20,106 bases of DNA from an uncultured Eubacteriales bacterium (GCA_900542565.1 UQOC01000040.1:1-20106), one strand, 5' to 3'; counted from the stretch's first letter, positions 1 through 8,070 are shown. Notes: generated by a model from the letters alone, not told the origin. A program made the numbers and translations.

Positions 1-88
1 AATGTGGGTTTAAGTGGACCCGTCACGCACCCCGCAGGGACACGTCTTTTACGATCTCATATTCTATTGTGGGCTGCAGAGGCTGCGT

Positions 89-379
89 TTATGCCTCCGG
101 CTCTTCCTCGTCCTCGTAGATCAGATCCATCAGCGCACTGTAGACCGCCTCAAGCTCTGCGTCGTCTTCAATGGCCTCAAGGAATTCCTCGCCGTTTTCC
201 TCCACGGACTTGAGGATGCTGACCTCAAGATCCTCGGCCTCATCGTCGCCGGAGCCTGCCGGAACGAGGGCCAGATAGCGGCTGCCGTCGTGCTCGAGCT
301 CTGCAAGAACCTCAAGCTCATATTCCTTGCCGTCTTCGTCGGTGATGCTGATGAAATCGTCGCCGTACTGCTGTTCCAT
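89..379 (-). CDS. DUF1292 family acidic small protein
   Basis: Encodes 96 residues of a very acidic protein (long Glu/Asp runs, especially in the last 30 residues). The N-terminal pattern, ISITDEDGKEYELEVLAELE followed by YLALVPAG, is that of the DUF1292 (YrzB-like) family of small cytosolic Bacillota proteins of unknown function. The ATG at 379 is preceded on the minus strand by a GGAGG site seven bases upstream, and the stop is TAA. It is transcribed divergently from the penicillin-binding protein gene and has its own promoter (414-442). In other Bacillota such genes often sit beside yrrL/yrzL-type genes; the window ends too soon to see downstream partners here. Family assignment is fairly secure; function is unknown. 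Confidence 0.85.
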   Translation of the reverse strand: MEQQYGDDFISITDEDGKEYELEVLAELEHDGSRYLALVPAGSGDDEAEDLEVSILKSVEENGEEFLEAIEDDAELEAVYSALMDLIYEDEEEPEA

Positions 380-413
380 GGGAAGCCTCCGTATCGTTTG
401 CTTTCATGCTCCT

Positions 414-442
414 ATTCTAACCGGAAGACCGTATAAAATCAA
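414..442 (-). promoter_or_regulatory. Sigma-A-type promoter for the DUF1292 gene
   Basis: Read on the minus strand, TTGATT (437-442) and TAGAAT (414-419) are separated by exactly 17 bases. This points into the DUF1292 gene, with a predicted transcription start near 407 and a short leader before the GGAGG site. The -10 matches five of six consensus bases and the -35 four of six. Confidence 0.6.
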
Positions 443-585
443 GAGGAATTTGCTGACCGTTTCCGCGAATTGCGCGGTACAATGCCGGATTTGTTGCAAA
501 TATATCCGAATATTCGATATTTTCCACAGAAAATGCACGCAAAAACAGGAAGAATAAAATGCGTGCATGGATTTCAAAATTTGTT

Positions 586-614
586 TTCAAAATAATTGAC
601 AGATGTGTTATAAT
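586..614 (+). promoter_or_regulatory. Extended -10 promoter for the penicillin-binding protein gene
   Basis: A perfect TATAAT (609-614) is preceded by the extended -10 element TGT (606-608), with a weak TTCAAA -35 (586-591) at 17-base spacing. A nearby TTGACA (596-601) lies only 7 bases from this -10 and cannot pair with it. With 414-442 it makes 380-686 a divergent promoter region; I see no further gene in it. Confidence 0.6.
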
Positions 615-686
615 CATTAAGATAAAATGCGATTATGCGGCGCTGCGCCGCCTGCCTGTATGCCAGAGCAAACATGGAGGTTCCGT

Positions 687-3161
687 ATGGCAAAACAAGA
701 TAACATGAACAGCGGAAAACGAGCCGGAGGCGTCGGACATATCTTCGCGGTGATCGGGAAGATCGTCGGCACGATCCTTCTGACGGCGTTTCTGACGGCC
801 CTGATCTTTGCGTGCCTGTTCGCGGTCTATGTAAAAAACGATCTGTCCGAGCAGGCGCAGTGGGCCTCCGACAGCTTTTCCATGGAGCAGACCTCCGTCA
901 TCTATTATGAAGACCCGGATACCGGAAAGTATGAGGTGCTGCAGGCCATCTACGGCGGCTCGAACAGCACGTTCGTCGAATACGACGATATCCCCAAGAA
1001 CCTCATCAACGCCTGCATCGCCATCGAGGACAAGCGCTTTGAAAAGCACCAGGGCGTCGACTGGGTCACGACGATGCGCGCCTGCTTCAAAATGTTCCTC
1101 GGCAAGAGCGAGGCCGGCGGCTCGACCATCACGCAGCAGTTCATCAAAAACGCCACCGGCGAACGCGAGGTGACCGTGCGCCGCAAGCTGGTCGAGATCT
1201 ATCGCGCGCTGGAATTCGAAAAAACGCACACCAAGCCGCAGATCATGGAGCTGTACCTGAATATCATCCCGCTCGGTGAAAACTGCCGCGGCGTGCAGTC
1301 CGCCTCGCGCGTGTACTTCGGCAAGGACGTCAAGGATCTGACGCTGGCGGAGTGCGCGTCTTTGATCGGCATCACCAACAACCCCTCGCGCTATGACCCG
1401 TATATCAGCGCAGAAAACAACAAGGAGCGGCAGGAGATCATTCTCTCCGAGATGCTCAAGCAGGGCTATATCAATCAGGCCCAGTACGACGAGGCCGTCG
1501 CGCAGGAGCTGGTGTTCACGAATGCCAGCCGCGAAAAGAAAAAGTCCGACGACAATTACTCCTGGTTCGTCGATCAGGTCATCAACGACGTGGTCAACGA
1601 CCTGTGCGACAAGACCGGCTATGAATACGACATCGTCTATACGATGGTCAAGACCGGCGGCTATCAGATCTATTCCACCGTCAACCCTGATGTGCAGGCC
1701 GCCGTCGATCAGGTCTATGAGGATCTTTCGAGCCTGCCCGCAACGGCCAGCTCCCAGCAGCTCCAGTCCGGCATCGTCATTGTCGACAATACGACCGGCG
1801 ATATCGTCGCTCTGGCTGGAGGCGTCGGCAAAAAGCAGGGCAGCCTCGTCTGGAACTGTGCGACAAGAAGCCTTCTGTCCCCCGGCTCCATCATCAAGCC
1901 CGTCGCGGTCTACGCGCCCGCCATCGAGCTTGGCCTCATCACGCCCGCGACCGTCATGGACGATACGCCGTATTCCTTTACCGATACGGCGACCTGGCCC
2001 AAGAACCTCGACTCGACCTACCGCGGCCTCGTGTCCGTGGAGGAGGCTGTCGAGCAGTCGATCAATACCGTTCCGGTCAAGCTCGTGGCGCAGATGACGC
2101 CGGAATACAGCTATTCCTTCGCCAAGGACAAGATGGGACTGTCCACGCTCGTTTCCTCGTATAAAACCACGAACGGCGAAGAGCTGTCCGACGTGAACCT
2201 CTGGGCGCTCGCCCTCGGCAGCCTCACAAGAGGCGTGACGGTCCGCGCCATGACGGCGGCTTACGCCGCGTTCGCCAACGAGGGCGTCTGGCGCGAGGCC
2301 CGGACTTACACCGTTGTGAAGGATTCGAACGGACAGGTCATTCTGGACAACACGCAGGAATCCCACGTCGCCATGAAGGACATGACCGCGTGGTATATCA
2401 CCGATATGCTCAAATCGACCGTCGAAAAGGGCACCGGCACGGCGGCGCAGCTGGAAAACATGACCGTTGCCGGCAAGACCGGCACGACCTCGCGCGATTT
2501 CGACCGCTGGTTCGCGGGCTATACGCCGTATTATACCGGCGTCGTCTGGTGCGGCTACAATGACCCGGAGGAGATCGTGCTGACGGATTCCGACACCAAT
2601 CCCTCCATTGTCATGTGGCAGAAGGTCATGCGCCTTGTGCACCAGAACCTGAAGGACAAATCGTTCAAGCAGCCCGCCAATCTCGTGGAGGTCACGGTCT
2701 GCCGCGACAGCGGTCTTCTGCCGTCCGACGCCTGCGCGCTCGACCCGCGCGGCGACCGCACGGTCCGCGTCACGCTCAGCGCCCATGACGTGCCGACGGC
2801 GCAGTGCACCGCCCACAAGCTGGTCGATATCTGCAACGCTTCCGGCCATGTGGCAAACGAATTCTGCGTGCAGGTTCCCGGCAACGCCACGCACAAGGCC
2901 GCGCTGCTCGACGTGTCCCGCGCCTTCCCCAAAAACGGTGTTGTGGTGCTCGATCAGGCCTACGCGATCCTGACGGGCAATCTTCCGGCAGGGTATTATG
3001 CCGCCGTTTCGCCGGACGTGGATTCGATCAACGTCGAGTGCTATATCCACAGCGAGGACGATCTGCCCGAACCTGAGCCGGAGGAGGACGAGGAGGACGA
3101 CGAGTCCGATCAGGACGCGTCCGACATCTGGAGCAGCGCCGCAGACGGCGGCACCCCATAA
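687..3161 (+). CDS. Class A penicillin-binding protein (PBP1A-type, transglycosylase/transpeptidase)
   Basis: Bifunctional cell-wall synthase that polymerises lipid II glycan strands and cross-links their peptides outside the membrane. From the chosen ATG it has 824 residues: a short cytoplasmic tail, one transmembrane segment (about 20-48), a GT51 glycosyltransferase domain and a penicillin-binding transpeptidase domain. GT51 motifs visible are EDKRFEKHQGVDW (114-126, catalytic Glu114) and GGSTITQQ (144-151). The transpeptidase has SIIK (nucleophile Ser401), SIN (458-460) and KTGTT (597-601). After the catalytic domain comes a short Cys-containing extension and a strongly acidic tail (last 35 residues). 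The start at 687 is preferred over an in-frame ATG at 627 because GGAGG (676-680) lies six bases before it. Codons are strongly GC-rich, as in the next two genes. All catalytic motifs look intact. Confidence 0.95.
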   Translation: MAKQDNMNSGKRAGGVGHIFAVIGKIVGTILLTAFLTALIFACLFAVYVKNDLSEQAQWASDSFSMEQTSVIYYEDPDTGKYEVLQAIYGGSNSTFVEYDDIPKNLINACIAIEDKRFEKHQGVDWVTTMRACFKMFLGKSEAGGSTITQQFIKNATGEREVTVRRKLVEIYRALEFEKTHTKPQIMELYLNIIPLGENCRGVQSASRVYFGKDVKDLTLAECASLIGITNNPSRYDPYISAENNKERQEIILSEMLKQGYINQAQYDEAVAQELVFTNASREKKKSDDNYSWFVDQVINDVVNDLCDKTGYEYDIVYTMVKTGGYQIYSTVNPDVQAAVDQVYEDLSSLPATASSQQLQSGIVIVDNTTGDIVALAGGVGKKQGSLVWNCATRSLLSPGSIIKPVAVYAPAIELGLITPATVMDDTPYSFTDTATWPKNLDSTYRGLVSVEEAVEQSINTVPVKLVAQMTPEYSYSFAKDKMGLSTLVSSYKTTNGEELSDVNLWALALGSLTRGVTVRAMTAAYAAFANEGVWREARTYTVVKDSNGQVILDNTQESHVAMKDMTAWYITDMLKSTVEKGTGTAAQLENMTVAGKTGTTSRDFDRWFAGYTPYYTGVVWCGYNDPEEIVLTDSDTNPSIVMWQKVMRLVHQNLKDKSFKQPANLVEVTVCRDSGLLPSDACALDPRGDRTVRVTLSAHDVPTAQCTAHKLVDICNASGHVANEFCVQVPGNATHKAALLDVSRAFPKNGVVVLDQAYAILTGNLPAGYYAAVSPDVDSINVECYIHSEDDLPEPEPEEDEEDDESDQDASDIWSSAADGGTP

Positions 3162-3184
3162 TCAAACGCAGACAGGAGAGCAAT

Positions 3185-4054
3185 ATGTGGCTTGCTGACA
3201 GCTGGAAGGACTATGAGGTCCTCGATACCTCCGCCGGGGAAAAGCTCGAACGGTGGGGGAAATACATCCTCGTGCGCCCGGATCCGCAGGTGATCTGGAA
3301 CACGCCGAAGGACGATCCGCTCTGGCGGAAGTATGACGCGCGCTACGCGCGCTCGAACACCGGCGGCGGAAAATGGCAGAATCTGCGTCTGCCCGCCCAA
3401 TGGCAGGTGCGCTATAAGGAGCTGACCTTTCAGGTCAAGCCCATGAATTTCAAGCATACCGGCGTTTTCCCGGAACAGGCTGCCAACTGGGACTTCATGA
3501 TGGAGAGAATCCGCAATGCGGGCCGTCCCGTCCGCGTTCTGAACCTGTTCGCCTATACGGGCGGCGCGACCATCGCCTGCGCCGCTGCGGGCGCAAGCGT
3601 CTGTCACGTCGATGCGGCCAAGGGCATGGTGCTCTGGGCAAAGGAAAACGCAAAGGTCTCCGGGCTTGAGGACAGGCCCATCCGCTGGATCGTGGACGAC
3701 TGCGCCAAGTTTGTCGAGCGCGAGATCCGCCGCGGCAAGACCTACGACGCGATTATCATGGACCCGCCAAGCTACGGGCGCGGCCCGTCCGGCGAGGTCT
3801 GGAAGCTGGAGGAGAACCTGTATCCGTTTGTGGAGCTGGTCAGCCGCGTGCTTTCCGACGATCCGCTGTTTTTTATCATCAATTCCTATACGACGGGTCT
3901 GGCCCCGTCCGTCATGCGCTATCTGACGGAGACGATCGTCTCGAAGAAATACGGCGGCTATACCCAGTCTGACGAACTGGGCTTGCCGGTGCGCGATACG
4001 GGCCTTGCCCTACCGTGCGGCGCGACCTGCCGCTGGACAAAGGAGAAACCATGA
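3185..4054 (+). CDS. Class I SAM-dependent methyltransferase, COG1092/RlmI-like
   Basis: A 289-residue Rossmann-fold methyltransferase. The SAM-binding motif I is NLFAYTGGATI (120-130), an acidic ribose-contact loop follows at HVDAA (141-145), and the catalytic-pocket motif DPPSYGRG is at 193-200. This spacing is typical of COG1092 proteins, which include the 23S rRNA methyltransferases RlmI and RlmK. At 289 residues it is about 100 shorter than RlmI and has no clear N-terminal PUA domain, so its RNA target cannot be named; an rRNA or tRNA base is the reasonable expectation. SD sequence AGGAG lies just before the ATG at 3185. It follows the PBP gene by 23 bases, and its TGA overlaps the ATG of ecfA1 (ATGA), implying co-transcription and translational coupling. 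Confidence 0.85.
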   Translation: MWLADSWKDYEVLDTSAGEKLERWGKYILVRPDPQVIWNTPKDDPLWRKYDARYARSNTGGGKWQNLRLPAQWQVRYKELTFQVKPMNFKHTGVFPEQAANWDFMMERIRNAGRPVRVLNLFAYTGGATIACAAAGASVCHVDAAKGMVLWAKENAKVSGLEDRPIRWIVDDCAKFVEREIRRGKTYDAIIMDPPSYGRGPSGEVWKLEENLYPFVELVSRVLSDDPLFFIINSYTTGLAPSVMRYLTETIVSKKYGGYTQSDELGLPVRDTGLALPCGATCRWTKEKP

Positions 4055-4902
4055 CCACAGCGATCCAAGTAAACGATCTGCACTATACTTACGAAGGACA
4101 GGACGGCGGCGAGACGCACATCGTCTTTGACGGCCTGAACCTGTCCATTGAGCAGGGAAGCTTTGTTGCTGTGCTCGGGCATAACGGCTGCGGCAAATCG
4201 ACGCTGGCCAAGCATTTTAACGCGATTCTTCTGCCCGCAGGCGGCAGCGTAATGGTATACGGCATGGATACAAAGGACGAGGCGCTTCTGCTTGCCGTCC
4301 GGCAGCATGTGGGCATGGTCTTCCAGAACCCGGATAACCAGATTGTCTCCAATGTCGTAGAAGAAGATGTTGCGTTTGCTCCGGAAAATCTCGGCGTTGC
4401 TTCGCAGGAGATCCGGCAGCGCGTCGATGATGCCCTCAAGGCAGTCGGCATGTACGACTACCGTACTTATGCCCCGCAGCTTCTGTCCGGCGGCCAGAAG
4501 CAGCGTGTGGCTATCGCGGGCGTTCTTGCTATGCAGCCGCAGTGCGTCGTGCTTGACGAGCCGACCGCCATGCTCGACCCGCAGGGCCGGCGCGAGGTGC
4601 TCGATACCATTGAACGGCTGAACCGGGAAACCGGCATGACGGTCATTCTGATCACCCATCACATGGACGAGGCCGCACGCGCGGACCGCGTGATCGCCAT
4701 GTCCGAGGGCAGGATCGTCGCCGACGGAACGCCGCAGGCGGTCTTCGCGCAGGAGCCGCTGCTGCGCAGCGTCGGCCTCGACGTGCCGCAGACCGAGCAG
4801 CTGCTGCTGGAGCTGAAGCGCCGCGGCGTCGACATTCCGACCGACGCGCTGACGCCGGAGGCCTGCGCGCAGCTGCTCCGGCAGCGCATCGCGCGCAGCT
4901 GA
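4051..4902 (+). CDS. ecfA1: Energy-coupling factor transporter ATP-binding protein EcfA1
   Basis: Cytoplasmic ABC ATPase of an ECF importer. It pairs with EcfA2 to drive the EcfT scaffold and exchangeable S-components that capture vitamins or metal ions. The 283-residue protein shows Walker A GHNGCGKST (43-51), Q-loop FQNPDNQ (Gln92), ABC signature LSGGQ (145-149), Walker B with catalytic Glu170 (VVLDEPT) and the switch histidine in ITHH (201-204). The FQNPDNQ form and gene order favour EcfA1. The ATG at 4051 has AGGAG (4041-4045) five bases upstream and overlaps the methyltransferase stop. Codon use is GC-rich, like the upstream genes and unlike the far half of ecfA2. No S-component gene is nearby, as expected for a group II ECF module. 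Confidence 0.93.
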   Translation: MTTAIQVNDLHYTYEGQDGGETHIVFDGLNLSIEQGSFVAVLGHNGCGKSTLAKHFNAILLPAGGSVMVYGMDTKDEALLLAVRQHVGMVFQNPDNQIVSNVVEEDVAFAPENLGVASQEIRQRVDDALKAVGMYDYRTYAPQLLSGGQKQRVAIAGVLAMQPQCVVLDEPTAMLDPQGRREVLDTIERLNRETGMTVILITHHMDEAARADRVIAMSEGRIVADGTPQAVFAQEPLLRSVGLDVPQTEQLLLELKRRGVDIPTDALTPEACAQLLRQRIARS

Positions 4903-4927
4903 ACCAGAACACCCGGAGGAAGAAGCC

Positions 4928-5797
4928 TTGACGCCTATTTTAGAGATACAGAAGCTTTCCCATATCTACAGCCCGGATACGCCGTTTGAACACGCGGCGC
5001 TTTCGAACGTCGATCTGACGATCAGCCGGGGCGAGTTCGTCGGACTCATCGGCCATACCGGCTCCGGCAAATCCACGCTGGTGCAGCATATGAACGGCCT
5101 TCTGAAGCCGACGTCCGGCCATGTGCTGTTTGACGGCCGCGACATCTGGGAGGACCCCAAGTTCACCCGCCAGATCCGCTTCCGCGTCGGTCTGGTGTTC
5201 CAGTACCCGGAATATCAGCTTTTTGAGGAGACCGTAGCAAAGGATGTGGCTTTCGGCCCCAAAAACCTCGGCCTGAGCCAGGAAGAGATCGATAGCCGGG
5301 TAAAAGAAGCCGTGACAATGGTCGGACTGGATTATGACCAGATAAAAGACCGCTCGCCTTTTGAGCTTTCAGGAGGACAAAAGCGCAGAGTGGCAATAGC
5401 CGGAGTCATAGCCATGGGACCGGAGGTTCTCATACTCGATGAGCCCACAGCAGGCCTTGACCCAAAAGCGCACAAAGATATATTGTCCATGATAGAAGAA
5501 GTCCACAGGCTGACAGGGAACATAACCATACTGGTGTCCCATAATATGGCGGATGTTGCAAGACTTTCGGATAAGATACTGGTGATCGACAGCGGACATC
5601 TGGTGGTCTGCGGAACCCCTAAGGAAGTCTTTTCCCAGACGGAAGAGCTGGAAAAGGTGGGCCTTGACCTGCCGCCTATAACAAGGCTGACCGAAGAACT
5701 GCGAAAGCGCGGGATGAAAATAGAGCCGACCATCCTTTCCATAGATGAGGCCGCCGGCCAGATCGCAGAATATTTAAAGGCAAGAGGAAACGGATAA
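4928..5797 (+). CDS. ecfA2: Energy-coupling factor transporter ATP-binding protein EcfA2 (compositionally hybrid gene)
   Basis: Partner ATPase of EcfA1 in the ECF importer, 289 residues. Walker A is GHTGSGKST (42-50), the Q-loop reads VFQYPEYQLFEETV (90-103), the signature is LSGGQ (147-151), Walker B ends in DEPTAGLD (171-178) and the switch histidine lies in SHNM (204-207). The FQYPEYQLF form is characteristic of EcfA2. The start is TTG at 4928, backed by CGGAGGA seven bases upstream; there is no nearer ATG. The reading frame is intact, but the first third is GC-rich (CTC, ATC, CGC codons) whereas from about residue 138 onward ATA, AGA and AGG dominate, like the downstream genes. The gene is therefore probably a join of two different alleles. 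It ends in TAATG, overlapping ecfT by one base. Confidence 0.92.
   Translation: MTPILEIQKLSHIYSPDTPFEHAALSNVDLTISRGEFVGLIGHTGSGKSTLVQHMNGLLKPTSGHVLFDGRDIWEDPKFTRQIRFRVGLVFQYPEYQLFEETVAKDVAFGPKNLGLSQEEIDSRVKEAVTMVGLDYDQIKDRSPFELSGGQKRRVAIAGVIAMGPEVLILDEPTAGLDPKAHKDILSMIEEVHRLTGNITILVSHNMADVARLSDKILVIDSGHLVVCGTPKEVFSQTEELEKVGLDLPPITRLTEELRKRGMKIEPTILSIDEAAGQIAEYLKARGNG
5215..5340. other. Composition and codon-usage breakpoint inside ecfA2
   Basis: Upstream of about 5215 codons end mainly in C or G, and ATA is almost absent over 5 kb. The first ATA codon of ecfA2 is near 5342, after which ATA is the commonest Ile codon and AGA/AGG the commonest Arg codons. The transition falls in the most conserved stretch of the gene, just after the Q-loop (residues about 96-138), with the reading frame preserved. 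That is where a homologous crossover or a false assembly overlap would be expected. Confidence 0.7.
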
Positions 5798-6597
5798 TGC
5801 TCAGAGATATAACTCTCGGACAATATTATCCCGGCAAGTCGTGGATACACCGGCTTGATCCAAGGATAAAGATAATAGCTACATTGCTGTTTATCATAGA
5901 ATTGTTCATAGTAGATAACTTCATAGGATTTATAATAGCAGGAGCTGTTCTGGCAGTCATCATCGCTGTATCTAAAGTGCCGGTGGGCTACATCATGCGG
6001 GGGCTCAAGCCCATAATACTCATTCTGGTATTTACCTTTGCCCTCAACATGTTCATGGTGGACGGCACGGTACTGTGGCAGTGGAAATTTCTGAAGATAA
6101 CCGTTGAAGGATTGCAGGTGGCTGTCTTTATGGCAATAAGGCTGGTACTCCTTCTGATGGGATCTTCTTTGCTCACCTTATGTACCAGGCCTCTGGCTCT
6201 GACCGACGGCATAGAAAGGCTCCTTTCGCCTTTCAGCAAGATCGGCCTGCCTGCCCATGACATAGCCATGATGATGACCATAGCCCTCAGGTTCATACCT
6301 ACGCTCCTGGAGGAAGCCGACAAGATAATGAAAGCACAGCAGGCCCGCGGAGCCGATTTTGAGTCGGGCAATGTGATACAGAGAGCAAAAAGCCTGATAC
6401 CTATCCTGGTGCCGCTGTTCGTCAGCGCATTCCGCATAGCTCAGGATCTGGCCATGGCCATGGAAGCCAGATGCTACCGGGGCGGAGAAAACAGGACCAG
6501 GATGCATGAGATGAAGTTCCAAAGAAGGGATTATGCCGCCGTCGCATTGATGATAGCCTTTGGTGCAGTAATAGTCGTTGAGTCGAGGATTTTTTAA
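5797..6597 (+). CDS. ecfT: Energy-coupling factor transporter transmembrane protein EcfT
   Basis: Membrane scaffold linking the EcfA1-EcfA2 ATPases to substrate-binding S-components. The 266-residue protein has hydrophobic helices in roughly 25-60, 70-85 and 105-130, another around 240-262, and a long cytoplasmic coupling region between. The two EcfT coupling motifs are visible: ARG within QQARGAD (183-185), and a second one in MEARCYRGG (about 222-230), where Cys stands in place of the usual Gly. Start ATG 5797 overlaps the ecfA2 TAA (TAATG), so translation is probably coupled; AGAGG lies about ten bases upstream. Codons are ATA- and AGG-rich, matching everything downstream and differing from ecfA1. 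Confidence 0.93.
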   Translation: MLRDITLGQYYPGKSWIHRLDPRIKIIATLLFIIELFIVDNFIGFIIAGAVLAVIIAVSKVPVGYIMRGLKPIILILVFTFALNMFMVDGTVLWQWKFLKITVEGLQVAVFMAIRLVLLLMGSSLLTLCTRPLALTDGIERLLSPFSKIGLPAHDIAMMMTIALRFIPTLLEEADKIMKAQQARGADFESGNVIQRAKSLIPILVPLFVSAFRIAQDLAMAMEARCYRGGENRTRMHEMKFQRRDYAAVALMIAFGAVIVVESRIF

Positions 6598-6598
6598 T

Positions 6599-7234
6599 AT
6601 GAGACAGAGAAATATAAAGAATCTTGACCAGAAGATAAGGCGTAATTCAACTTTTCTTGTGACGGATCCTGAAAGCTGCCGCGGAAGGTGGCAGGAAGTG
6701 TTTGGGAACAACGCCCCCGTTTATCTTGAGATAGGCTGCGGCAAGGGACGATTCATAGCTTTACGGGCTGCTGCGTTCCCGGAAAAAAATTTCATAGCGG
6801 TGGAAGGACAGAGCAATGTTGCCCTGAGAGCGTTGCAGAAGGCTGAAATATGTCATTTTGACAACCTCAGGATATTCATAGATTATGTTGATGATCTGGG
6901 AAGATACTTTGAGCCCGGAGAACTGGCAGGCATATATCTTAATTTCAGCGATCCCTGGCCAAAGGCCCGCCATGCCAAGAGAAGGCTCACATACAGGGAA
7001 AAACTCAAGAATTACAGATCAGTCATGTCGCCGGAAGGGACCATTGAATTCAAGACTGACAATGACGGGCTTTTTGCATTTACGATAGATGAGATCAGAA
7101 ATGCCGGATTGTCCATATGGGAAATGACCACAGACCTTGCTGCCAGTACTTTTGAGTCAAAACTGTTTACAACAGAATATGAAGAGAGGTTCGGATCGGC
7201 AGGAAAAAATATCAATTATGTAAAGTTCAAATGA
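6599..7234 (+). CDS. trmB: tRNA (guanine-N7-)-methyltransferase TrmB
   Basis: Methylates N7 of G46 in the tRNA variable loop using SAM. The 211-residue protein has motif I LEIGCGKGRF (43-52), the acidic SAM contact VEG (68-70), the family signature NFSDPWPKARHAKRRL (115-130) and the C-terminal TEYE (192-195); length is normal. ATG 6599 is one base after the ecfT stop, with a modest GAGG site upstream, so it is probably the last gene of the ecf transcript. An in-frame upstream ATG at 6578 inside ecfT has no better SD. A hairpin at 7243-7278 ends the unit. Confidence 0.95.
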   Translation: MRQRNIKNLDQKIRRNSTFLVTDPESCRGRWQEVFGNNAPVYLEIGCGKGRFIALRAAAFPEKNFIAVEGQSNVALRALQKAEICHFDNLRIFIDYVDDLGRYFEPGELAGIYLNFSDPWPKARHAKRRLTYREKLKNYRSVMSPEGTIEFKTDNDGLFAFTIDEIRNAGLSIWEMTTDLAASTFESKLFTTEYEERFGSAGKNINYVKFK

Positions 7235-7242
7235 CTTTGATG

Positions 7243-7283
7243 TCTCCGGAGGCAATGTACCAGACATGTCTCCGGAGATTTTT
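7243..7283 (+). terminator. Intrinsic terminator after trmB
   Basis: TCTCCGGA (7243-7250) pairs with TCCGGAGA (7271-7278). ATGT and ACAT inside the loop can extend the helix beyond an internal bulge. The stem is followed by TTTTT (7279-7283), nine bases after the trmB stop, between convergent genes. Confidence 0.7.
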
Positions 7284-7293
7284 CATTGGACGG

Positions 7294-7980
7294 TCAGAAT
7301 GTGATGTGATCTGCCGGATCAACATAGGCGCCGTCAATGAGCATTTCAAAGTGCAGATGTGCCGGTTCCAGGGATTCAAACAGGCCGGTGGAGCCTACAC
7401 CGCCGATTATCTCTCCGGCTGTGACCACATCTCCCACCTCCACCAGTTCTGATGAATCTGCCAGGTTGGAATATATGGTTATCACATGGCCGGGATGCGT
7501 TATCTCAACAGACAGACCGTAGCGGTCATCATTGTATATGGCTGTAACGGTGCCTTCTGCCACAGCTACCACCTGAGAATCCGCCGACGCTTCTATGTCA
7601 ATGCCGCAATGGGTCATGTACTGATCCAGAGTTACCGAATAAATCAGCGTATCCATTGAATAAGGATTGGTAACCTTGGCATCCTGGCTGTTTACCGGGT
7701 TGAGATATTCGCCGGGAGCAGCAGACGGCTGACGGCTGTCTACGGTAGGTATATCTGACGAAGCCTCGGCAGACATTTCCGGCTCTGCGTTCTGGTCGTC
7801 CTGGCCTTGCTGGACCTGAGCGCCTTCTGAAACAGGAACTCCGCTTTCGCTTTCAGTATCGTTGATCTTATCTATATTTGATTTAAGCGTAAAGATCGAG
7901 GTCAGGGCTATGACGCAAAAAGACAGGACCAGAACGATGGCGACTTTGTCTTTATCTTTTTTCTTTTGTGCTTGACGCAT
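7294..7980 (-). CDS. Membrane-anchored M23/LytM-family protein, possibly SpoIIQ-like
   Basis: The 228-residue protein has a basic cytoplasmic N-terminus, one transmembrane helix (about 12-33), an acidic low-complexity linker (about 40-95) and a C-terminal LytM fold. The zinc-ligand motif HCGID (His124, Asp128) and HLHFE (His208, His210) are present. The position that usually supplies another catalytic histidine (the YxH of LytM) reads YSN here, so peptidase activity is doubtful. One membrane helix plus a degenerate LytM domain of this size is the plan of sporulation protein SpoIIQ, which zips to SpoIIIAH during engulfment. That identity is inference; a generic envelope M23 protein is the alternative. 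GTG-free ATG start at 7980 with a strong GGAGGTGA site. It is convergent with trmB and divergent from the aminotransferase gene. Confidence 0.8.
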   Translation of the reverse strand: MRQAQKKKDKDKVAIVLVLSFCVIALTSIFTLKSNIDKINDTESESGVPVSEGAQVQQGQDDQNAEPEMSAEASSDIPTVDSRQPSAAPGEYLNPVNSQDAKVTNPYSMDTLIYSVTLDQYMTHCGIDIEASADSQVVAVAEGTVTAIYNDDRYGLSVEITHPGHVITIYSNLADSSELVEVGDVVTAGEIIGGVGSTGLFESLEPAHLHFEMLIDGAYVDPADHITF

Positions 7981-8041
7981 GATTTCACCTCCAGTTATAA
8001 ATATTGTTTGCCAAAAGGGCGTTTTTCATACAAAATCAAAC

Positions 8042-8070
8042 TTGTAATAATTCCAAGTTCATAATATAAT
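8042..8070 (+). promoter_or_regulatory. Sigma-A-type promoter for the aminotransferase gene
   Basis: TTGTAA (8042-8047) and a perfect TATAAT (8065-8070) with 17-base spacing lie in an AT-rich divergent region. The predicted start is near 8077, giving a leader of about 80 bases. No clean sigma-A promoter is visible for the opposing M23 gene. Confidence 0.65.

Noticed and set aside
1..88. A gene fragment at the left edge
   Set aside because: No frame in these 88 bases gives a recognisable protein, and it is too short to identify an RNA. It is simply the sequence downstream of the DUF1292 gene.
596..601. TTGACA as the -35 of the PBP promoter
   Set aside because: It is only 7 bases from the TATAAT at 609, and at 16-19 base spacing no acceptable -10 follows. 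The extended -10 with TTCAAA fits better.
633..3050. An open frame of 805 codons on the minus strand opposite the PBP gene
   Set aside because: It is a by-product of GC-rich codon periodicity in the PBP gene. Its translation is low-complexity (Asp, Gly, Arg, His), shows no family motif and has no credible start site.
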